Positions 44,896 through 54,987 of a stretch of DNA of 64,000 bases are shown here, piece after piece. The notes beneath the pieces are model-generated. The model ran no database searches. It saw only the letters and a list, made by a program, of their open reading frames with translations, and was not told the DNA's origin. This stretch comes from Paenibacillus mendelii (lineage in GTDB: Bacteria; Bacillota; Bacilli; Paenibacillales; Paenibacillaceae), in contig NZ_JANHOF010000001.1 in assembly GCF_024498075.1 (NCBI RefSeq), positions 496,001 to 560,000 on the forward strand. The letters are read 5' to 3'. The stretch's first letter is position 1. Every line of letters begins with the position of its first letter. The position numbers were made by a program, and so were the translations under genes.

Positions 44896-45976
44896 AATCT
44901 GGAACTTCATCATGGGAAAACGGAGCATCCGCATCCAGATGCTTTGGGCCTATGTGCTTAGCTTGATTTTCACCCTAATCACGAGTTTCTTAGCGGACCT
45001 CTTCCTGAAGACCTTTCTGTCTGAAGTCCTCCTGTCACTCGCATCCGGAGCATTATTTTTCTTCTTCTTCATACTCTTCTTCTTCTTATGGACCCGCCCC
45101 ATCATGAGATATTTCCGAACGATTACCGATGGGTTAAAGTCGATTGCCAGCGGGAATTTAAGCCAGCGGATTCCTCTGGCCAGACAGGACGAGCTTGGTA
45201 TCGTCGCGCACAACATCAATCATATGGCAGAACAATTACATCAACAGCTGGATAAGGAACGCCTCATTGAAAAATCGAAGATGGCGTTAATTACGTATGT
45301 ATCTCATGATTTGAGAACACCGTTGACGAGCATTATGGGCTATTTGGACTTGTTGAAGAACCCTGCGCTGTTGAGCGAGGAGGAACAAGAGCGCTTCATT
45401 GGCAATGCCTATAACAAGACGCAGCAGCTGAAAAAGCTGATTGATGACTTATTCGAATATACGCGGTTAACGAATGGCGACGTGAGGCTGGTCTTTCAGG
45501 AGGTCGATTTCACCAGCCTATTGGAACAAATTATCTCTGAATTCGAACCCGTTGCGAAGGAACAGCACATCGCGGTCATCCCGCTTATCATACCCGTGCC
45601 CGTCAGGCTTCGTTTGGATATTGAAAAAATGGTGAGAGCCATCGATAATCTACTATCGAATGCACTGAAATTCTCCATTCAACCCGGTCAGATCAAGGTT
45701 CAGCTCACCGTGGTCAAGAAGCAGGCCGTATTGTCGATTGAGAATCTTAGCAGCCCCATTACCCCAGAGCAGGAGCAGCAGCTGTTTGAACGCTTCTACA
45801 AGATGGAGCCCTCCCGTAATGATCACAAGTGGCCATCCGGTTCCGGACTCGGTCTGCCGATTGCCAAGAATATCGTGGAACAGCATGGCGGACGGATTTG
45901 GCTTGAACATGCGAATGGGCATTACAAGTTCTCGATCGCAATCGACTTAGCTGCTAATTCGCAAGAAGCCTTCTAG
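44885..45976 (+). CDS. Sensor histidine kinase (VanS-like)
   Basis: The kinase has two membrane helices (about residues 20-85) with almost no extracellular loop, a HAMP domain (RYFRTITDGLKSIASGN), a HisKA box LITYVSHDLRTPLTSIMG, an N-box DNLLSNALKF and a G-box GSGLGLPIAKNIV. A near-absent sensory loop is typical of intramembrane-sensing kinases. TTG 44885 overlaps the regulator stop by 11 nt; ATG 44912 is an alternative with a weaker site. The 3' end overlaps the convergent GNAT gene by 30 bp. Confidence 0.9.
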   Translation: MRNKIWNFIMGKRSIRIQMLWAYVLSLIFTLITSFLADLFLKTFLSEVLLSLASGALFFFFFILFFFLWTRPIMRYFRTITDGLKSIASGNLSQRIPLARQDELGIVAHNINHMAEQLHQQLDKERLIEKSKMALITYVSHDLRTPLTSIMGYLDLLKNPALLSEEEQERFIGNAYNKTQQLKKLIDDLFEYTRLTNGDVRLVFQEVDFTSLLEQIISEFEPVAKEQHIAVIPLIIPVPVRLRLDIEKMVRAIDNLLSNALKFSIQPGQIKVQLTVVKKQAVLSIENLSSPITPEQEQQLFERFYKMEPSRNDHKWPSGSGLGLPIAKNIVEQHGGRIWLEHANGHYKFSIAIDLAANSQEAF

Positions 45977-46537
45977 TCTCGATTGAACGTCCGGCCACTC
46001 TTCCCTTATGATACTGTGCACACAGGAATCGCGAACATAACCGTCACTTAGTATTCGATTCCGCCTCAAGACACCTTCGTGAACGGCACCCAGTCGTTGA
46101 ATAGCCCGATTAGAACGCTCATTCCGAATATCAGCAATAAACTGGACGCGAACCGTCTGCAGGGTATCGAAGCAATGCTTGAGGAGCAGGTACTTGCACT
46201 CCGTATTCATGCGCGTCCTCCAGACGGAAGGATGATACCAGGTCCATCCGATCTCCAGATGGCGATCTGCCCGTGAGATATTGCACAAGCGCGTCGATCC
46301 CACAATCCGGTTGGAGTCTTGATCGATAATCGTAAAGGGCAGTTCCTTGCCCAGCTCTTGATTGCGAAGCGCGTCTTCAATAAAGGTATGGGCGTCCGCT
46401 AAGGCGTGAATCTTCGTTGGCAGATACGTCCAGATTTCCGGGCTTTTGGATGCTTCATACAAGCCCTCCCCATGCTCCCTAGCTAGAGGGATAAGCTTGG
46501 CTCGAACGCCGATCAGGTCAATCGATTCTATGTTCAT
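45947..46537 (-). CDS. GNAT N-acetyltransferase, RimJ/RimL type
   Basis: The 196-residue enzyme transfers acetyl from acetyl-CoA. Typical motifs are the N-terminal VRAKLIPLAREHGEGLYE, the strand IVGSTRLCNISRADRHLEIGWTWY (about residues 74-97), the ECKYLLLKHCFDTL helix and the AIQRLGAVHEGVLRRNRI end. AAGGAAG lies 8 nt before the ATG. It has its own strong promoter and converges with the kinase gene, with tail-to-tail overlap. Substrate unknown. Confidence 0.85.
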   Translation of the reverse strand: MNIESIDLIGVRAKLIPLAREHGEGLYEASKSPEIWTYLPTKIHALADAHTFIEDALRNQELGKELPFTIIDQDSNRIVGSTRLCNISRADRHLEIGWTWYHPSVWRTRMNTECKYLLLKHCFDTLQTVRVQFIADIRNERSNRAIQRLGAVHEGVLRRNRILSDGYVRDSCVHSIIREEWPDVQSRLEGFLRISS

Positions 46538-46572
46538 ACACGCTTCTTCCTTTCCATATCAGTGTGTCTGCA

Positions 46573-46600
46573 ATAATAAAAGAAAAATTGGATATGTCAA
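46573..46600 (-). promoter_or_regulatory. Strong promoter of the GNAT gene
   Basis: Consensus TTGACA (46600-46595) and TATTAT (46578-46573) with a 16-bp spacer on the minus strand, about 35 nt before the start codon. Confidence 0.75.
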
Positions 46601-46642
46601 AGAGCCAATTTTTCCATCTTATATAGGACCACTTGCAAACAG

Positions 46643-46679
46643 AAAAAAGGCGTCCAATATCCATTGATTTGGACGCCTT
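46643..46679 (-). terminator. Terminator of the sialate O-acetylesterase-like gene
   Basis: AAGGCGTCCAA (46647-46657) pairs perfectly with TTGGACGCCTT (46669-46679). T6 follows on the minus strand. It lies about 20 nt beyond the stop at 46701. Confidence 0.9.
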
Positions 46680-46700
46680 ACACGAAGCTATTCCGTTCAG

Positions 46701-48083
46701 TTAGATGGAAATCGGACCGAATACGGGCAGCGGAATACCCAGCTCATCCCTGACATTAACAGTCGGATTAAGTCCTCGTCCATGCCGCAGCTGGCAGGAT
46801 TCCGGCGCCGGCTGCTCCAGCTTGAGCACGATACGCTGTCCGTCATTGTCCATATGGCCTATCAGCGGCAGAACCTCATTCCCGCTTGTGACCTGGAAGG
46901 CAAAGGCTCGCTCAACTGGCCGCAACCGGCCGTTAATACCGGAGAATTCCAATGTCAGCTCCGTGCGGTCATCATTCCAAATCGCCGCAGCCAGTCTTGG
47001 CCCGGTCTGAGTGGGAGATTTATCATGAACGAGACGTAGTGCCGCCCACGCCATGCGATGACCGATATCACGCAGCGAGGATGCATCGGGATGTATCGCA
47101 TCCGCCAGCACCGCATCGATTGTCGGTACGAGCTCAGCGTTGCCGAGTACACTCTCAAGGAGAAGCTGATTGTCCTGAATGCGATTCCACGCTTCTTCAC
47201 TGCCCCAATTCATTACGGTCGCGATTTGCGCGTAGATGAAAGGCAGTTCTGCATCTCCTAAATCCCGTCTCAAGCTGGCGACCCATCGAACCATTCGGTC
47301 ATAGTAGAGTCCGACGACCGAGTCGTCCGCATCGCTCTCACCTTGATACCACAGGCAGCCCTTCACCTTACCTCCGCTTGCTTGTATGACACGAAGCATC
47401 GCGCCATACAACGAGCGTCCGCCTTCCTCGGCCAGCTCTTCACTCCATTGGCTCATCGAAGTACCGCCATGAGCGACCATGAGCAGACCGACCGGAATAC
47501 CGGTGTGCTGCAGCAGCATTTTGCCAAACGGAATACCGAATCCCGCCCCTTGCACACGGTCTCTGCGGTACGCTGCCGCATATTCCTTCAGCCGCTCTTC
47601 GGAAGCTCCCTCGGGAAGATGCATCCAATGAATCGGATCGGGTGATTCGAACACCCAGCACAGTGGATCAACCGCCAAGTCCCATCTGTCCCCCATATAG
47701 AAACAGCTCACGCCCGACTGCGGCTCCTCGACATCGATCAGCTTGCCGCAGCCCTCCGCATTGGATTGACCGGCCACGATCCACAGATCGCCGACGAATA
47801 CCGGACCGACTTCACCTTCAGCGAGCAGCTCCTTGCTGTCGGAAGATAGGATACGTATGTACAGCGTATGCTCCCCGACTGGTACCGCTTCCAATACGCT
47901 AGCGAAAACGGGCTCATTCGCCAGTCCCAGCGTTCTCCATGCACCTGCTGATATCCTGGCTTCCACGCGTCCGTTGACCTGTTCCGGTACCTGTACCGAG
48001 AACGCAATATCCGCCGTATTCCGCTCATCCCGTTGATATACGTGATGAGCGGCCGGACCTGAGAATTCTAATTTAAACGCCAT
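46701..48083 (-). CDS. Sialate O-acetylesterase-like carbohydrate esterase
   Basis: The 460-residue product starts at ATG 48083. It has no signal peptide. An N-terminal beta-sandwich (about 1-110) precedes an SGNH-type esterase domain with block I IVAGQSNAEG (nucleophile Ser), a WYQGESDADD block, and a block V DAIHPDA with the catalytic Asp/His pair. These are the SASA-family signatures. Intracellular location suggests it trims imported acetylated saccharides. It follows the VanX-like gene by 146 bp. Confidence 0.85.
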   Translation of the reverse strand: MAFKLEFSGPAAHHVYQRDERNTADIAFSVQVPEQVNGRVEARISAGAWRTLGLANEPVFASVLEAVPVGEHTLYIRILSSDSKELLAEGEVGPVFVGDLWIVAGQSNAEGCGKLIDVEEPQSGVSCFYMGDRWDLAVDPLCWVFESPDPIHWMHLPEGASEERLKEYAAAYRRDRVQGAGFGIPFGKMLLQHTGIPVGLLMVAHGGTSMSQWSEELAEEGGRSLYGAMLRVIQASGGKVKGCLWYQGESDADDSVVGLYYDRMVRWVASLRRDLGDAELPFIYAQIATVMNWGSEEAWNRIQDNQLLLESVLGNAELVPTIDAVLADAIHPDASSLRDIGHRMAWAALRLVHDKSPTQTGPRLAAAIWNDDRTELTLEFSGINGRLRPVERAFAFQVTSGNEVLPLIGHMDNDGQRIVLKLEQPAPESCQLRHGRGLNPTVNVRDELGIPLPVFGPISI

Positions 48084-48229
48084 CTGCCAAGCCACCCTCC
48101 TCTTCTTCTCGAATTCGATCCGCACAAGTTCCAGGGGCAATCGAATTGTTCTCGATATACATTCCACACTTCCCTAAATATTCCTGCTCCCTCTGATTCA
48201 ACTACGGCATATAAGTCAAAACAGAAGGG

Positions 48230-49288
48230 TCACTCAACATCAAAGTCAAAATACTGCTTCGGGAATGGCTCGTTATGGAGGGTGAAGTGCCACCATTCCT
48301 TCGAATACGGATCGAAGCCTTGCTTGACCATCGCATTCTTAAGTATGTTCCGATTGGCCGTCTGCTCTGCCGTAATTAGAGCGGTACCATGATGCGAGAT
48401 TTCACCAAGAAAATCAAAATCGCTGCCCATGTCGATTTCATTGCCCGTCTTCTTATCCACGATCGTCAAATCAATTGTACTGCCTCTCGAGTGCCCGGAC
48501 CTCTTGGCAATGTAGCCGCGCTTAAACAGCGTTGCCTTCGCCTCATCGGGATAGAAGGTTTCTTTCATCAGCGTATCCCCGCTATCCTTCGACCAGCTTA
48601 TAAAATGAGCGACTGCCTTCTTCGGACGATACGCATCGAACACCTTGAGCAGATATCCTTGACTGTCCAGCTCCTCACTAACAGCCTTCAGCGCCGCGGC
48701 CGCCTTGCTTGACATAATGCCAAGCGGCGCTTTATAACCATCGATTCGTGTCCCGATGAAATTATAGTCGCTATAATAACGAATGTCATAGACAGCGGAA
48801 GGGATGACTTCATCCAAATAGACGAAGCCTTTCGGTAATAGATGCTTTTTGACGACAGGCTCCTCCTTTAACTCTGATTTGGTTCCCGGGTCCGTTTCGC
48901 TGACGTCTGCGTTGACTGCTTCACTCTCATCTTTGATTTGGGGTTCACTACTAGCATTAACTGGCGGTAATGCAGCTTCACCTTGGATTGTATGCTGGTG
49001 TTCCGTATCGGCCCCCTCTATGAGAGCCTCTTTCTTATCATCTTCCTTATGATCGGTACGGCTGACTTCACCATCTTGTTTTGAATGAATAACGGTCTTG
49101 ATTTCCTGTTTCAGAATGTGATCATGCGTATACGAGATGGCAAACATGATAAGACCATTAATTAAGAAGACTAATGCTATACTTCCGATAACGCGGAATC
49201 GATTCTTTCTATTTAAAACGGCGGTGATCATACCGGATAGAAGAACGAGAATGAATATTCCTTTGAGTACATAAGTCAGTGTGAGCAT
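48230..49288 (-). CDS. Membrane-anchored VanX-like D-alanyl-D-alanine dipeptidase
   Basis: The 352-residue protein has two N-terminal membrane helices (about 1-60), an acidic Glu/Asp/Ser-rich linker (about 75-145), and a VanX/M15D domain with [22 protein letters not shown], the zinc motif [10 protein letters not shown] and EWWHF. Such enzymes cleave D-Ala-D-Ala or wall peptides. The anchor and linker place the domain outside, unlike cytosolic VanX. ATG 49288 is 7 nt after AAAGGA; ATG 49291 is an alternative. No vanH or vanA-like gene is nearby. Confidence 0.85.
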   Translation of the reverse strand: MLTLTYVLKGIFILVLLSGMITAVLNRKNRFRVIGSIALVFLINGLIMFAISYTHDHILKQEIKTVIHSKQDGEVSRTDHKEDDKKEALIEGADTEHQHTIQGEAALPPVNASSEPQIKDESEAVNADVSETDPGTKSELKEEPVVKKHLLPKGFVYLDEVIPSAVYDIRYYSDYNFIGTRIDGYKAPLGIMSSKAAAALKAVSEELDSQGYLLKVFDAYRPKKAVAHFISWSKDSGDTLMKETFYPDEAKATLFKRGYIAKRSGHSRGSTIDLTIVDKKTGNEIDMGSDFDFLGEISHHGTALITAEQTANRNILKNAMVKQGFDPYSKEWWHFTLHNEPFPKQYFDFDVE

Positions 49289-49344
49289 CATACGTTCCTT
49301 TCGTCGGTATTTTCCTAGATGCAATGCGGACCAGACTCCGATCT

Positions 49345-50049
49345 TTAATCGAAGTTGGCCATAATTCCCTGACTGCTTGTAGGCAGCTCGGAGCCAAACA
49401 AGTGTGAAGTATCGCCTAGCCCGAGGCAGCGGGGTACCGCCCACTGATCCGTTCTTTCATCCATGAGGATTGTCGTTACCGAGCTTGGCGCTTTCCAGAA
49501 GCCGACCCACATCGAAGGCACCGGAATTTCCAATAGATGCGATAACCACGTAAGGCCGAATCCAAGATGACAAAAGATCGCGATTTTCTGCTGATTCGGC
49601 TGTTCAATCCGGTATCGTCCTCCATCGCGCACATATCCCAGCGAAGCCAGAAAATGATCCGAATTCGCCTTCAGTTGATCGTAACGAGCGGCGAAATCCT
49701 GGTTGACGAATGGTCCAGACTCGCACCAATTGTTCCTCTGCGGGAATGGCTCGGACTCCCTGACAATCTCGCCATCCACATTCCACGCCGCCTTCAGCTG
49801 TCCATCGGCTCCATCGACATGCCAGCCGCCCAGCTCGGCCATCCATGGCTCAATCACAGGCTCCAAGTTCATCAGCTTGGCCGTGTATTCCATCGTATGA
49901 AGAGCCCGCGGTACCGGCGAACTGTATATTCGTTCGATCCCTTCCCGCTTCAATCGTTGCGCCAACGCCTTCGCTTCCAGATGCCCCGGCCCCGTTATGG
50001 TATCGTTCGGGTAATCCGGGTCAGCGTGACGAATAATATATAGCCGCAT
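49345..50049 (-). CDS. Histidine phosphatase family protein
   Basis: The 234-residue cytosolic protein has the RHG-type N-terminus [12 protein letters not shown], the second conserved Arg region [15 protein letters not shown], and the later FCHLGFG holding the second catalytic His. ATG 50049 follows AGGGGG by 8 nt. It ends 56 bp before the dipeptidase gene and may be co-transcribed. The substrate is unknown; a phosphoglycerate mutase role is unlikely given its diverged core. Confidence 0.85.
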   Translation of the reverse strand: MRLYIIRHADPDYPNDTITGPGHLEAKALAQRLKREGIERIYSSPVPRALHTMEYTAKLMNLEPVIEPWMAELGGWHVDGADGQLKAAWNVDGEIVRESEPFPQRNNWCESGPFVNQDFAARYDQLKANSDHFLASLGYVRDGGRYRIEQPNQQKIAIFCHLGFGLTWLSHLLEIPVPSMWVGFWKAPSSVTTILMDERTDQWAVPRCLGLGDTSHLFGSELPTSSQGIMANFD

Positions 50050-50199
50050 GAGAATATCCCCCTGTACATCCATCAATATAAACAGCACTTCCCTTATTTC
50101 AACAAGTCAGGTCGATTACCCTCCCTCATCGTCGAACATTCTTTCTAAGCTCTACAACTTCTACCACTAACGCGCCTGTTGGTCTCAACAAACACGTTA

Positions 50200-50230
50200 A
50201 TAAACCGACGCTTGGCAGCAGTCGGTTTAT
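50200..50230 (-). terminator. Terminator of the Eis-like gene
   Basis: ATAAACCGAC (50200-50209) pairs with GTCGGTTTAT (50221-50230) around an 11-nt loop, about 35 nt after the stop at 50265. The T-tract is weak. Confidence 0.65.
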
Positions 50231-50264
50231 CCTTGAATCGTATGTTATCCACCCGGACCATATG

Positions 50265-51485
50265 TTAGAAATAATCCGAGAAGTAGGGATGCTCATTCGG
50301 AATGATTTTCTCCAATAGTTGAACGCTGGCCCCGTCGGATTGAATCCGGCCGATTCTCGCGAGATAGGCAGGCCGCTTGTATCCCATTAGCATGCTCGTC
50401 AATGAAGGAATATCGGCAATAACCGAAGGCTTCCCGCCGCCTTCCTGCAAGCTGCCCTTTCCCTCCTTATTCACCGACAGCGTGAAGGTCCCTTGGTTCC
50501 ATTCCAGCATAGGATCGTGCAAGCTGAATACCAGCTCGCAATCCGATTCCTGCGCTTTGAACGGGTACTGTCCGATGAAGAGAGTGACGTCCACGATCCG
50601 GGCCATGAAGTACGGCGCAATGGTTTCCTTAATATCGCCGTCATCCAAGATGAACGCCAACGGCTCATTCTTATAGATATCTCCTTTGACCAGCGTGATC
50701 ATGGAGAAGTGCGCACTGACGAAGTTCCATAATCCTGTCCGCGCCTCTTCATCCAGGTACACCATCTCTTTCATATGAAAGATTTCTTCGGCCACCCAAT
50801 ATAACAGATAGCCTGTCGGGTGATCGTCGCTGTCATAGTATATGGCAACGGTCATATCATCCAGATCCCAGCGCAAATACTCTTCCCATGCCAGTTCGTT
50901 GCGGAGCATCGCTCCATGGTTTTGCAAGGCGAACTGCGTGTAGATCGTTCGGATATCCGGATGCTCGATCGTGACGCGTTCCACATTGCCGGGCACCATC
51001 CTCAGCTTCGGCAGCTGCGTATCCTGTACTTCAAAGGAAATTTTATCGGAAATGATCTCCCAGCCCTTGCGTCTATAATAAGGAATCGAGTAGGGATACA
51101 GATAGGATATCGATTGCTTCCGATCCCTCATATTACTAAGCGCATGCAGCATAAGCTTGTTCATTAATCCCAGATTCGCATACTCGGGGTAAGTGCCTAC
51201 CCCCGTCAGTCCCCCCATCTCATAGATATGTCCGAATAGGTTCACTTGAAAAGGGTACACCGCCAGCTGAGAGATCAGCTTGTCGCCATCAAACCATCCT
51301 AACACATTCGCATGCTGCAGAACGGGCAGCTTGGATTTGGCGATCTCCCTATTCTCCCAGCCGAAGGTCTGCAGATCCCGGTTGGTGACTTGAAATACAT
51401 AGCGCAGCAAGTCATTAAACTGCTCCCCATGACTCGTTTCGACGTTCTTGAGCTTGAGTCTGTCTTGCAGCTTCCGGCGACTCAT
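50265..51485 (-). CDS. Eis-like GNAT acetyltransferase
   Basis: The 406-residue protein resembles Eis-type acetyltransferases: an N-terminal GNAT domain with MGGLTGVGTYPEYANLGLMN (acetyl-CoA loop), a second GNAT-like domain, and a C-terminal sterol-carrier-like domain (from about 300). ATG 51485 follows GGAGG by 10 nt. It lies 60 bp after the GHL10-like gene. Eis proteins acetylate amines, including aminoglycosides in mycobacteria; the target here is unknown. Confidence 0.82.
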   Translation of the reverse strand: MSRRKLQDRLKLKNVETSHGEQFNDLLRYVFQVTNRDLQTFGWENREIAKSKLPVLQHANVLGWFDGDKLISQLAVYPFQVNLFGHIYEMGGLTGVGTYPEYANLGLMNKLMLHALSNMRDRKQSISYLYPYSIPYYRRKGWEIISDKISFEVQDTQLPKLRMVPGNVERVTIEHPDIRTIYTQFALQNHGAMLRNELAWEEYLRWDLDDMTVAIYYDSDDHPTGYLLYWVAEEIFHMKEMVYLDEEARTGLWNFVSAHFSMITLVKGDIYKNEPLAFILDDGDIKETIAPYFMARIVDVTLFIGQYPFKAQESDCELVFSLHDPMLEWNQGTFTLSVNKEGKGSLQEGGGKPSVIADIPSLTSMLMGYKRPAYLARIGRIQSDGASVQLLEKIIPNEHPYFSDYF

Positions 51486-51545
51486 CGGTCTTCTTCCTCC
51501 ATTGTTAACCATAATATCCATTAGTTTCTGTTTCTAGGCTGCAAA

Positions 51546-53057
51546 CTATGCATCTGGAGCAAGCTTTCCAATCGCAATCTCCACCCACCCCAAAGTAACC
51601 TCATGATCGGTGGAAACCTCAATCACATGAAACCCATCCTTCATGGCATGGTCTGGTATATGAAATCCAAAGACAGCTCCCTCCGGACACGGCTTCTCTA
51701 GAATTCGTTCACCTGCCCATTCGCATAACTGACCGTTCAAATATACCCGGCAGCCAGACTCCAACAGCCCTGCCCCATTCTCCATACCGATGAGGATCAT
51801 CGCGGCTTGTTGATTCGGCTTCTCCCCGATATGTATTCGGATGCTCCTGCTTCTACCGGCTGCACAATGCACGGGCAGTATATTCGCGCTAGCCTCACCG
51901 GGCGCCCATGTATCGGCATACGTGACAATATGTCGCCGCGGCTTGCCGCGAAGGGTTTCCACATGCCCGGCTTCACGCAATAAATTCGGATAGTTGTGGA
52001 GGTCAGCCATCGCCGTCTGGGAATCCATGTAATTAAATAGATAAATCCGGTCCGCACCCCGATTCAAGAACGACATCGCGGCTCCCCTTACCGTTTCCAA
52101 AGTATTCATCTGACGCAGCTTGGATGCTGGATAGGCACGGATGAGAACCTCCAGACCCGCTGCGAGCGTAACCGTGGTGCCGCGGAGGAGCTGCTTCCAT
52201 ATCTCAATAGGCATATCGGTCTCAATGGTTTCCCAGAATGGCGTCACAACCAGCTGGTCTATGAGCCCTTGCTGGGCCCATTCCGCCGCGTCCATCCCAA
52301 GCGCCAATGCCGTTTCTGGACGAGAAGGCACGCGCGCTGACAGCTTGATTCGATGGCCGCGTTTCATCTCCCATTCATCCAGCAGCTTGCGGACGGAAGA
52401 GGTGAACTCGGTGAGGATGACAGCGCCTTCACTTTCGAAGCCGGGACGAAAGTGATAACCGAAGCGCATCCAATCCAGCTCGATGCCATCAACATCATAT
52501 CGCTCCACAACTTCCCGGATCAGCTGGAAATGATACGCCCGCACCTCCTTGTGCCCATAATCGAATGCACGATCGGTCCACTCTTCGAACCTGCCGGTTA
52601 TCCGGCGCAAATCCGGCCGCTCCCGCCACAGCCGATTATGCAGGTAATGCGACTCGTCATTCACATTGTGTACGTCATTCATTCGAATCGATATCCATGG
52701 AGAGATACCCAGCTGCCTGCTCCGCGCAATCCACCGCTCATACAAATCAATACCCTTCATGGACAGCTGCCAAGCCATGTGAATCCATTGATAAGCGCCG
52801 TTTCGTTCCGCTGGGCCAGCTGAGGCAAGCAAGGGCTGATCCTCTCCTCCTTCCGGGTCAAATCCAGACCACACAGGCTCCCATACCTCGCTTGCATAAC
52901 TGGTTCGCATACAGTTCACATTGAGTACGAGTTCCTTCACTTGAGTCCCTGCATATTGATCCACCCATGCATCCACCTCAGCTGCGGTGATATCCGGGTT
53001 TCGGCGGGAGTTATAATAATGAGTGTTATCTTCATTTAAGACCAGTTCGCCACGCAT
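51546..53057 (-). CDS. GHL10/family-10-like putative glycosyl hydrolase
   Basis: The 503-residue protein has no signal peptide. ATG 53057 follows GAGGAGG by 8 nt. The barrel-like N-terminal part includes LVLNVNCMRTSY, ISPWISIRMNDVHNV, YDVDGIELDWMRFGYHF (the likely catalytic strand with Glu/Asp) and LFNYMDSQTA. The C-terminal portion (about 390-500) is a small beta-domain. It resembles hypothetical barrel hydrolases related to GHL10; the substrate is unknown. Together with the SASA-type esterase it hints at saccharide turnover. Confidence 0.65.
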   Translation of the reverse strand: MRGELVLNEDNTHYYNSRRNPDITAAEVDAWVDQYAGTQVKELVLNVNCMRTSYASEVWEPVWSGFDPEGGEDQPLLASAGPAERNGAYQWIHMAWQLSMKGIDLYERWIARSRQLGISPWISIRMNDVHNVNDESHYLHNRLWRERPDLRRITGRFEEWTDRAFDYGHKEVRAYHFQLIREVVERYDVDGIELDWMRFGYHFRPGFESEGAVILTEFTSSVRKLLDEWEMKRGHRIKLSARVPSRPETALALGMDAAEWAQQGLIDQLVVTPFWETIETDMPIEIWKQLLRGTTVTLAAGLEVLIRAYPASKLRQMNTLETVRGAAMSFLNRGADRIYLFNYMDSQTAMADLHNYPNLLREAGHVETLRGKPRRHIVTYADTWAPGEASANILPVHCAAGRSRSIRIHIGEKPNQQAAMILIGMENGAGLLESGCRVYLNGQLCEWAGERILEKPCPEGAVFGFHIPDHAMKDGFHVIEVSTDHEVTLGWVEIAIGKLAPDA

Positions 53058-53226
53058 ATAAATGTCCTCCTCTTGATTCAATCGTTATGATCATCATCCC
53101 CGATTCCATCCCCAGAGGAAATATGAACATCTTGTTATTTTAGTAGGATTTATGCGATATGGCTTTCCTTACTAACTAGTCCTGAGACGAAATAGGTTAT
53201 CGCATCAGCAGCCTGCAGCTTGCTGC

Positions 53227-54987
53227 TCAACTGAGCAAGCAGCTAAATTCTTCGCTGTTCTCGCCATTCATAAGCTCCTTGTATGTCCCCTTCATCTTGA
53301 TTTGGCCATTGTCCATCACAATGATTTGATCGGCGTACTGCATCGCTATCCTTTTCTGCGTGACGACCAGACAGGCCGCCTCACTCCTTTGCCTCTCCTG
53401 ATGCAATCTCTCCCACATGCGAGTCTCCGTTGTCCTATCAAGAGCGCTTGAGATATCGTCCAGAACCAGCAGCTCTGCGTTTCTAACGAACATTCGAGAA
53501 GCTGCAACCCGCTGCTGCTGCCCGCCGGATAGCTTGACTCCCTTCATGCCTATTACGGTATCAAGACCGAACTCCAATGATGCGATATCGTCATCCAATA
53601 CCGACAGATGCACAGCATGGGCAAGTTCTTGATCGGAGGCTTGCTGGCCCAGCTTTATATTCGATTGGATCGTATCATTAAATAGATGGGGAATTTGAGG
53701 CGTATAGGCTGCATTAGGCGGAACGAAACATTCCGAATCGTCAGAGACGCGCCTTCCATTCCAATAGATATCACCGGATGTTCGGGGCAGAAGCCCGAGA
53801 ATCACGCGCAGCAGCGTTGTTTTTCCAGAACCTACCTTCCCGCTAATGACCGTAAATGATCCCCTGGGCACTGTAAAGGTGATGTCGCGAATCCCTTGAT
53901 TAGAACCGGGATAGACGAAAGCAAGTCCGCTCACCTCGATTCGTTCTAATCGTTCTCTCCGGGCACCCGCCTCCTCCTGCGGCAGGTCTTCTTTGAGGTA
54001 AAGCGTATCGCTGTCCGTAAGCTTATTGACATGATTGTCTCCTATGACCTCTTGAATTCTGGCCAGCGAAACAGCTGTATTGCGGAACCCCGCCCATGTC
54101 GTGCCGAGTAATCGGATCAAATTGGACACATATCCCAAGAAGTAGACATACAGAGTTAAATTTCCGATGGTGAATTGACCATCACGAATTTTCTGGCTGA
54201 TCAATAACAATAAGAAGGCCGTTCCGAGGCTGACAATATTGTCATAGATGCTATCTAGCGTAGTTCTAAACACATCATTGCGCCTGTTTGCAGCTGCCCG
54301 CGCCTCATTGAACCGTTGCAACCGTTTCAAGAATGATTCCTCGGCATGATTGACTTTAATCGCCTGCGAATAGTTGAAGATGTCCGATAGCAAGCCCGTG
54401 ACTCGGTCGGAGGTCTTCTGCTGTTCTCGATAGAACACGGTAATCCGCTTATTAAACCAATTCGTAATGATAACGGCCAGCAGCAGTGGGGTGAATAAGA
54501 CAACGGTCACCCTCCAGTCAATGGAGCTAAGAATAATTAATCCGCAGCAGGAGAAGATGGCATAAGCCAGAAAATAAGGAATGCTCCACATCACAGACTC
54601 CGGGTTGAGCGTATCGGTGCGGATGACATTCATCAGCTTACCGTGATCAACGGATAAGGGGGACGCGCCTGGTTTGCGCAGAATTTCCCGAAAGATATTG
54701 CGGCGATAGTATGCGCGTATAATTTCGGTCCAGCCATAGCTTAAGGACAGATCGATAGAATAGCTTACGGCTTGGACAAGAGGGACTACTATTAATAACG
54801 CCGTGACGCCGTACAGACTATTCAACGTAAGTGTATGACCGGATACTTGATTGAAAAACCGCTGGATCAGTAAGCCGGAAAGAATCCCTAACCCTGCGTA
54901 CCCGCCGATCCGCAGCAGAACAACCACCGAATAATTCAGGGGATAATACATGAAGACTCTTCTGAGGACGATCATCACATCACGCAT
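53227..54987 (-). CDS. ABC exporter half-transporter, degenerate subunit
   Basis: The 586-residue half-exporter has six helices and an ATPase with Walker A GKVGSGKTT and LSGGQ. Walker B is LLVLDDISSALD, lacking the catalytic Glu, and the H-loop His is Gln (VTQKRIAM). It overlaps the upstream gene by 8 nt (ATGCGTGA). It is the noncatalytic half of a second heterodimeric exporter, showing the same two substitutions as the 15192-16931 protein. No clear terminator follows. Confidence 0.87.
   Translation of the reverse strand: MRDVMIVLRRVFMYYPLNYSVVVLLRIGGYAGLGILSGLLIQRFFNQVSGHTLTLNSLYGVTALLIVVPLVQAVSYSIDLSLSYGWTEIIRAYYRRNIFREILRKPGASPLSVDHGKLMNVIRTDTLNPESVMWSIPYFLAYAIFSCCGLIILSSIDWRVTVVLFTPLLLAVIITNWFNKRITVFYREQQKTSDRVTGLLSDIFNYSQAIKVNHAEESFLKRLQRFNEARAAANRRNDVFRTTLDSIYDNIVSLGTAFLLLLISQKIRDGQFTIGNLTLYVYFLGYVSNLIRLLGTTWAGFRNTAVSLARIQEVIGDNHVNKLTDSDTLYLKEDLPQEEAGARRERLERIEVSGLAFVYPGSNQGIRDITFTVPRGSFTVISGKVGSGKTTLLRVILGLLPRTSGDIYWNGRRVSDDSECFVPPNAAYTPQIPHLFNDTIQSNIKLGQQASDQELAHAVHLSVLDDDIASLEFGLDTVIGMKGVKLSGGQQQRVAASRMFVRNAELLVLDDISSALDRTTETRMWERLHQERQRSEAACLVVTQKRIAMQYADQIIVMDNGQIKMKGTYKELMNGENSEEFSCLLS

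Noticed and set aside
44200..49288. A glycopeptide resistance cluster (VanR/VanS-like plus VanX-like)
   Set aside because: No vanH or vanA ligase gene lies between or around them; three unrelated genes separate them and the dipeptidase is membrane-anchored. The dehydrogenase at the right edge is GyaR-like and distant.
53218..53240. GCTTGCT/AGCAAGC hairpin at the end of the second exporter operon
   Set aside because: It overlaps the stop codon and has no T-tract, so I do not call it a terminator.
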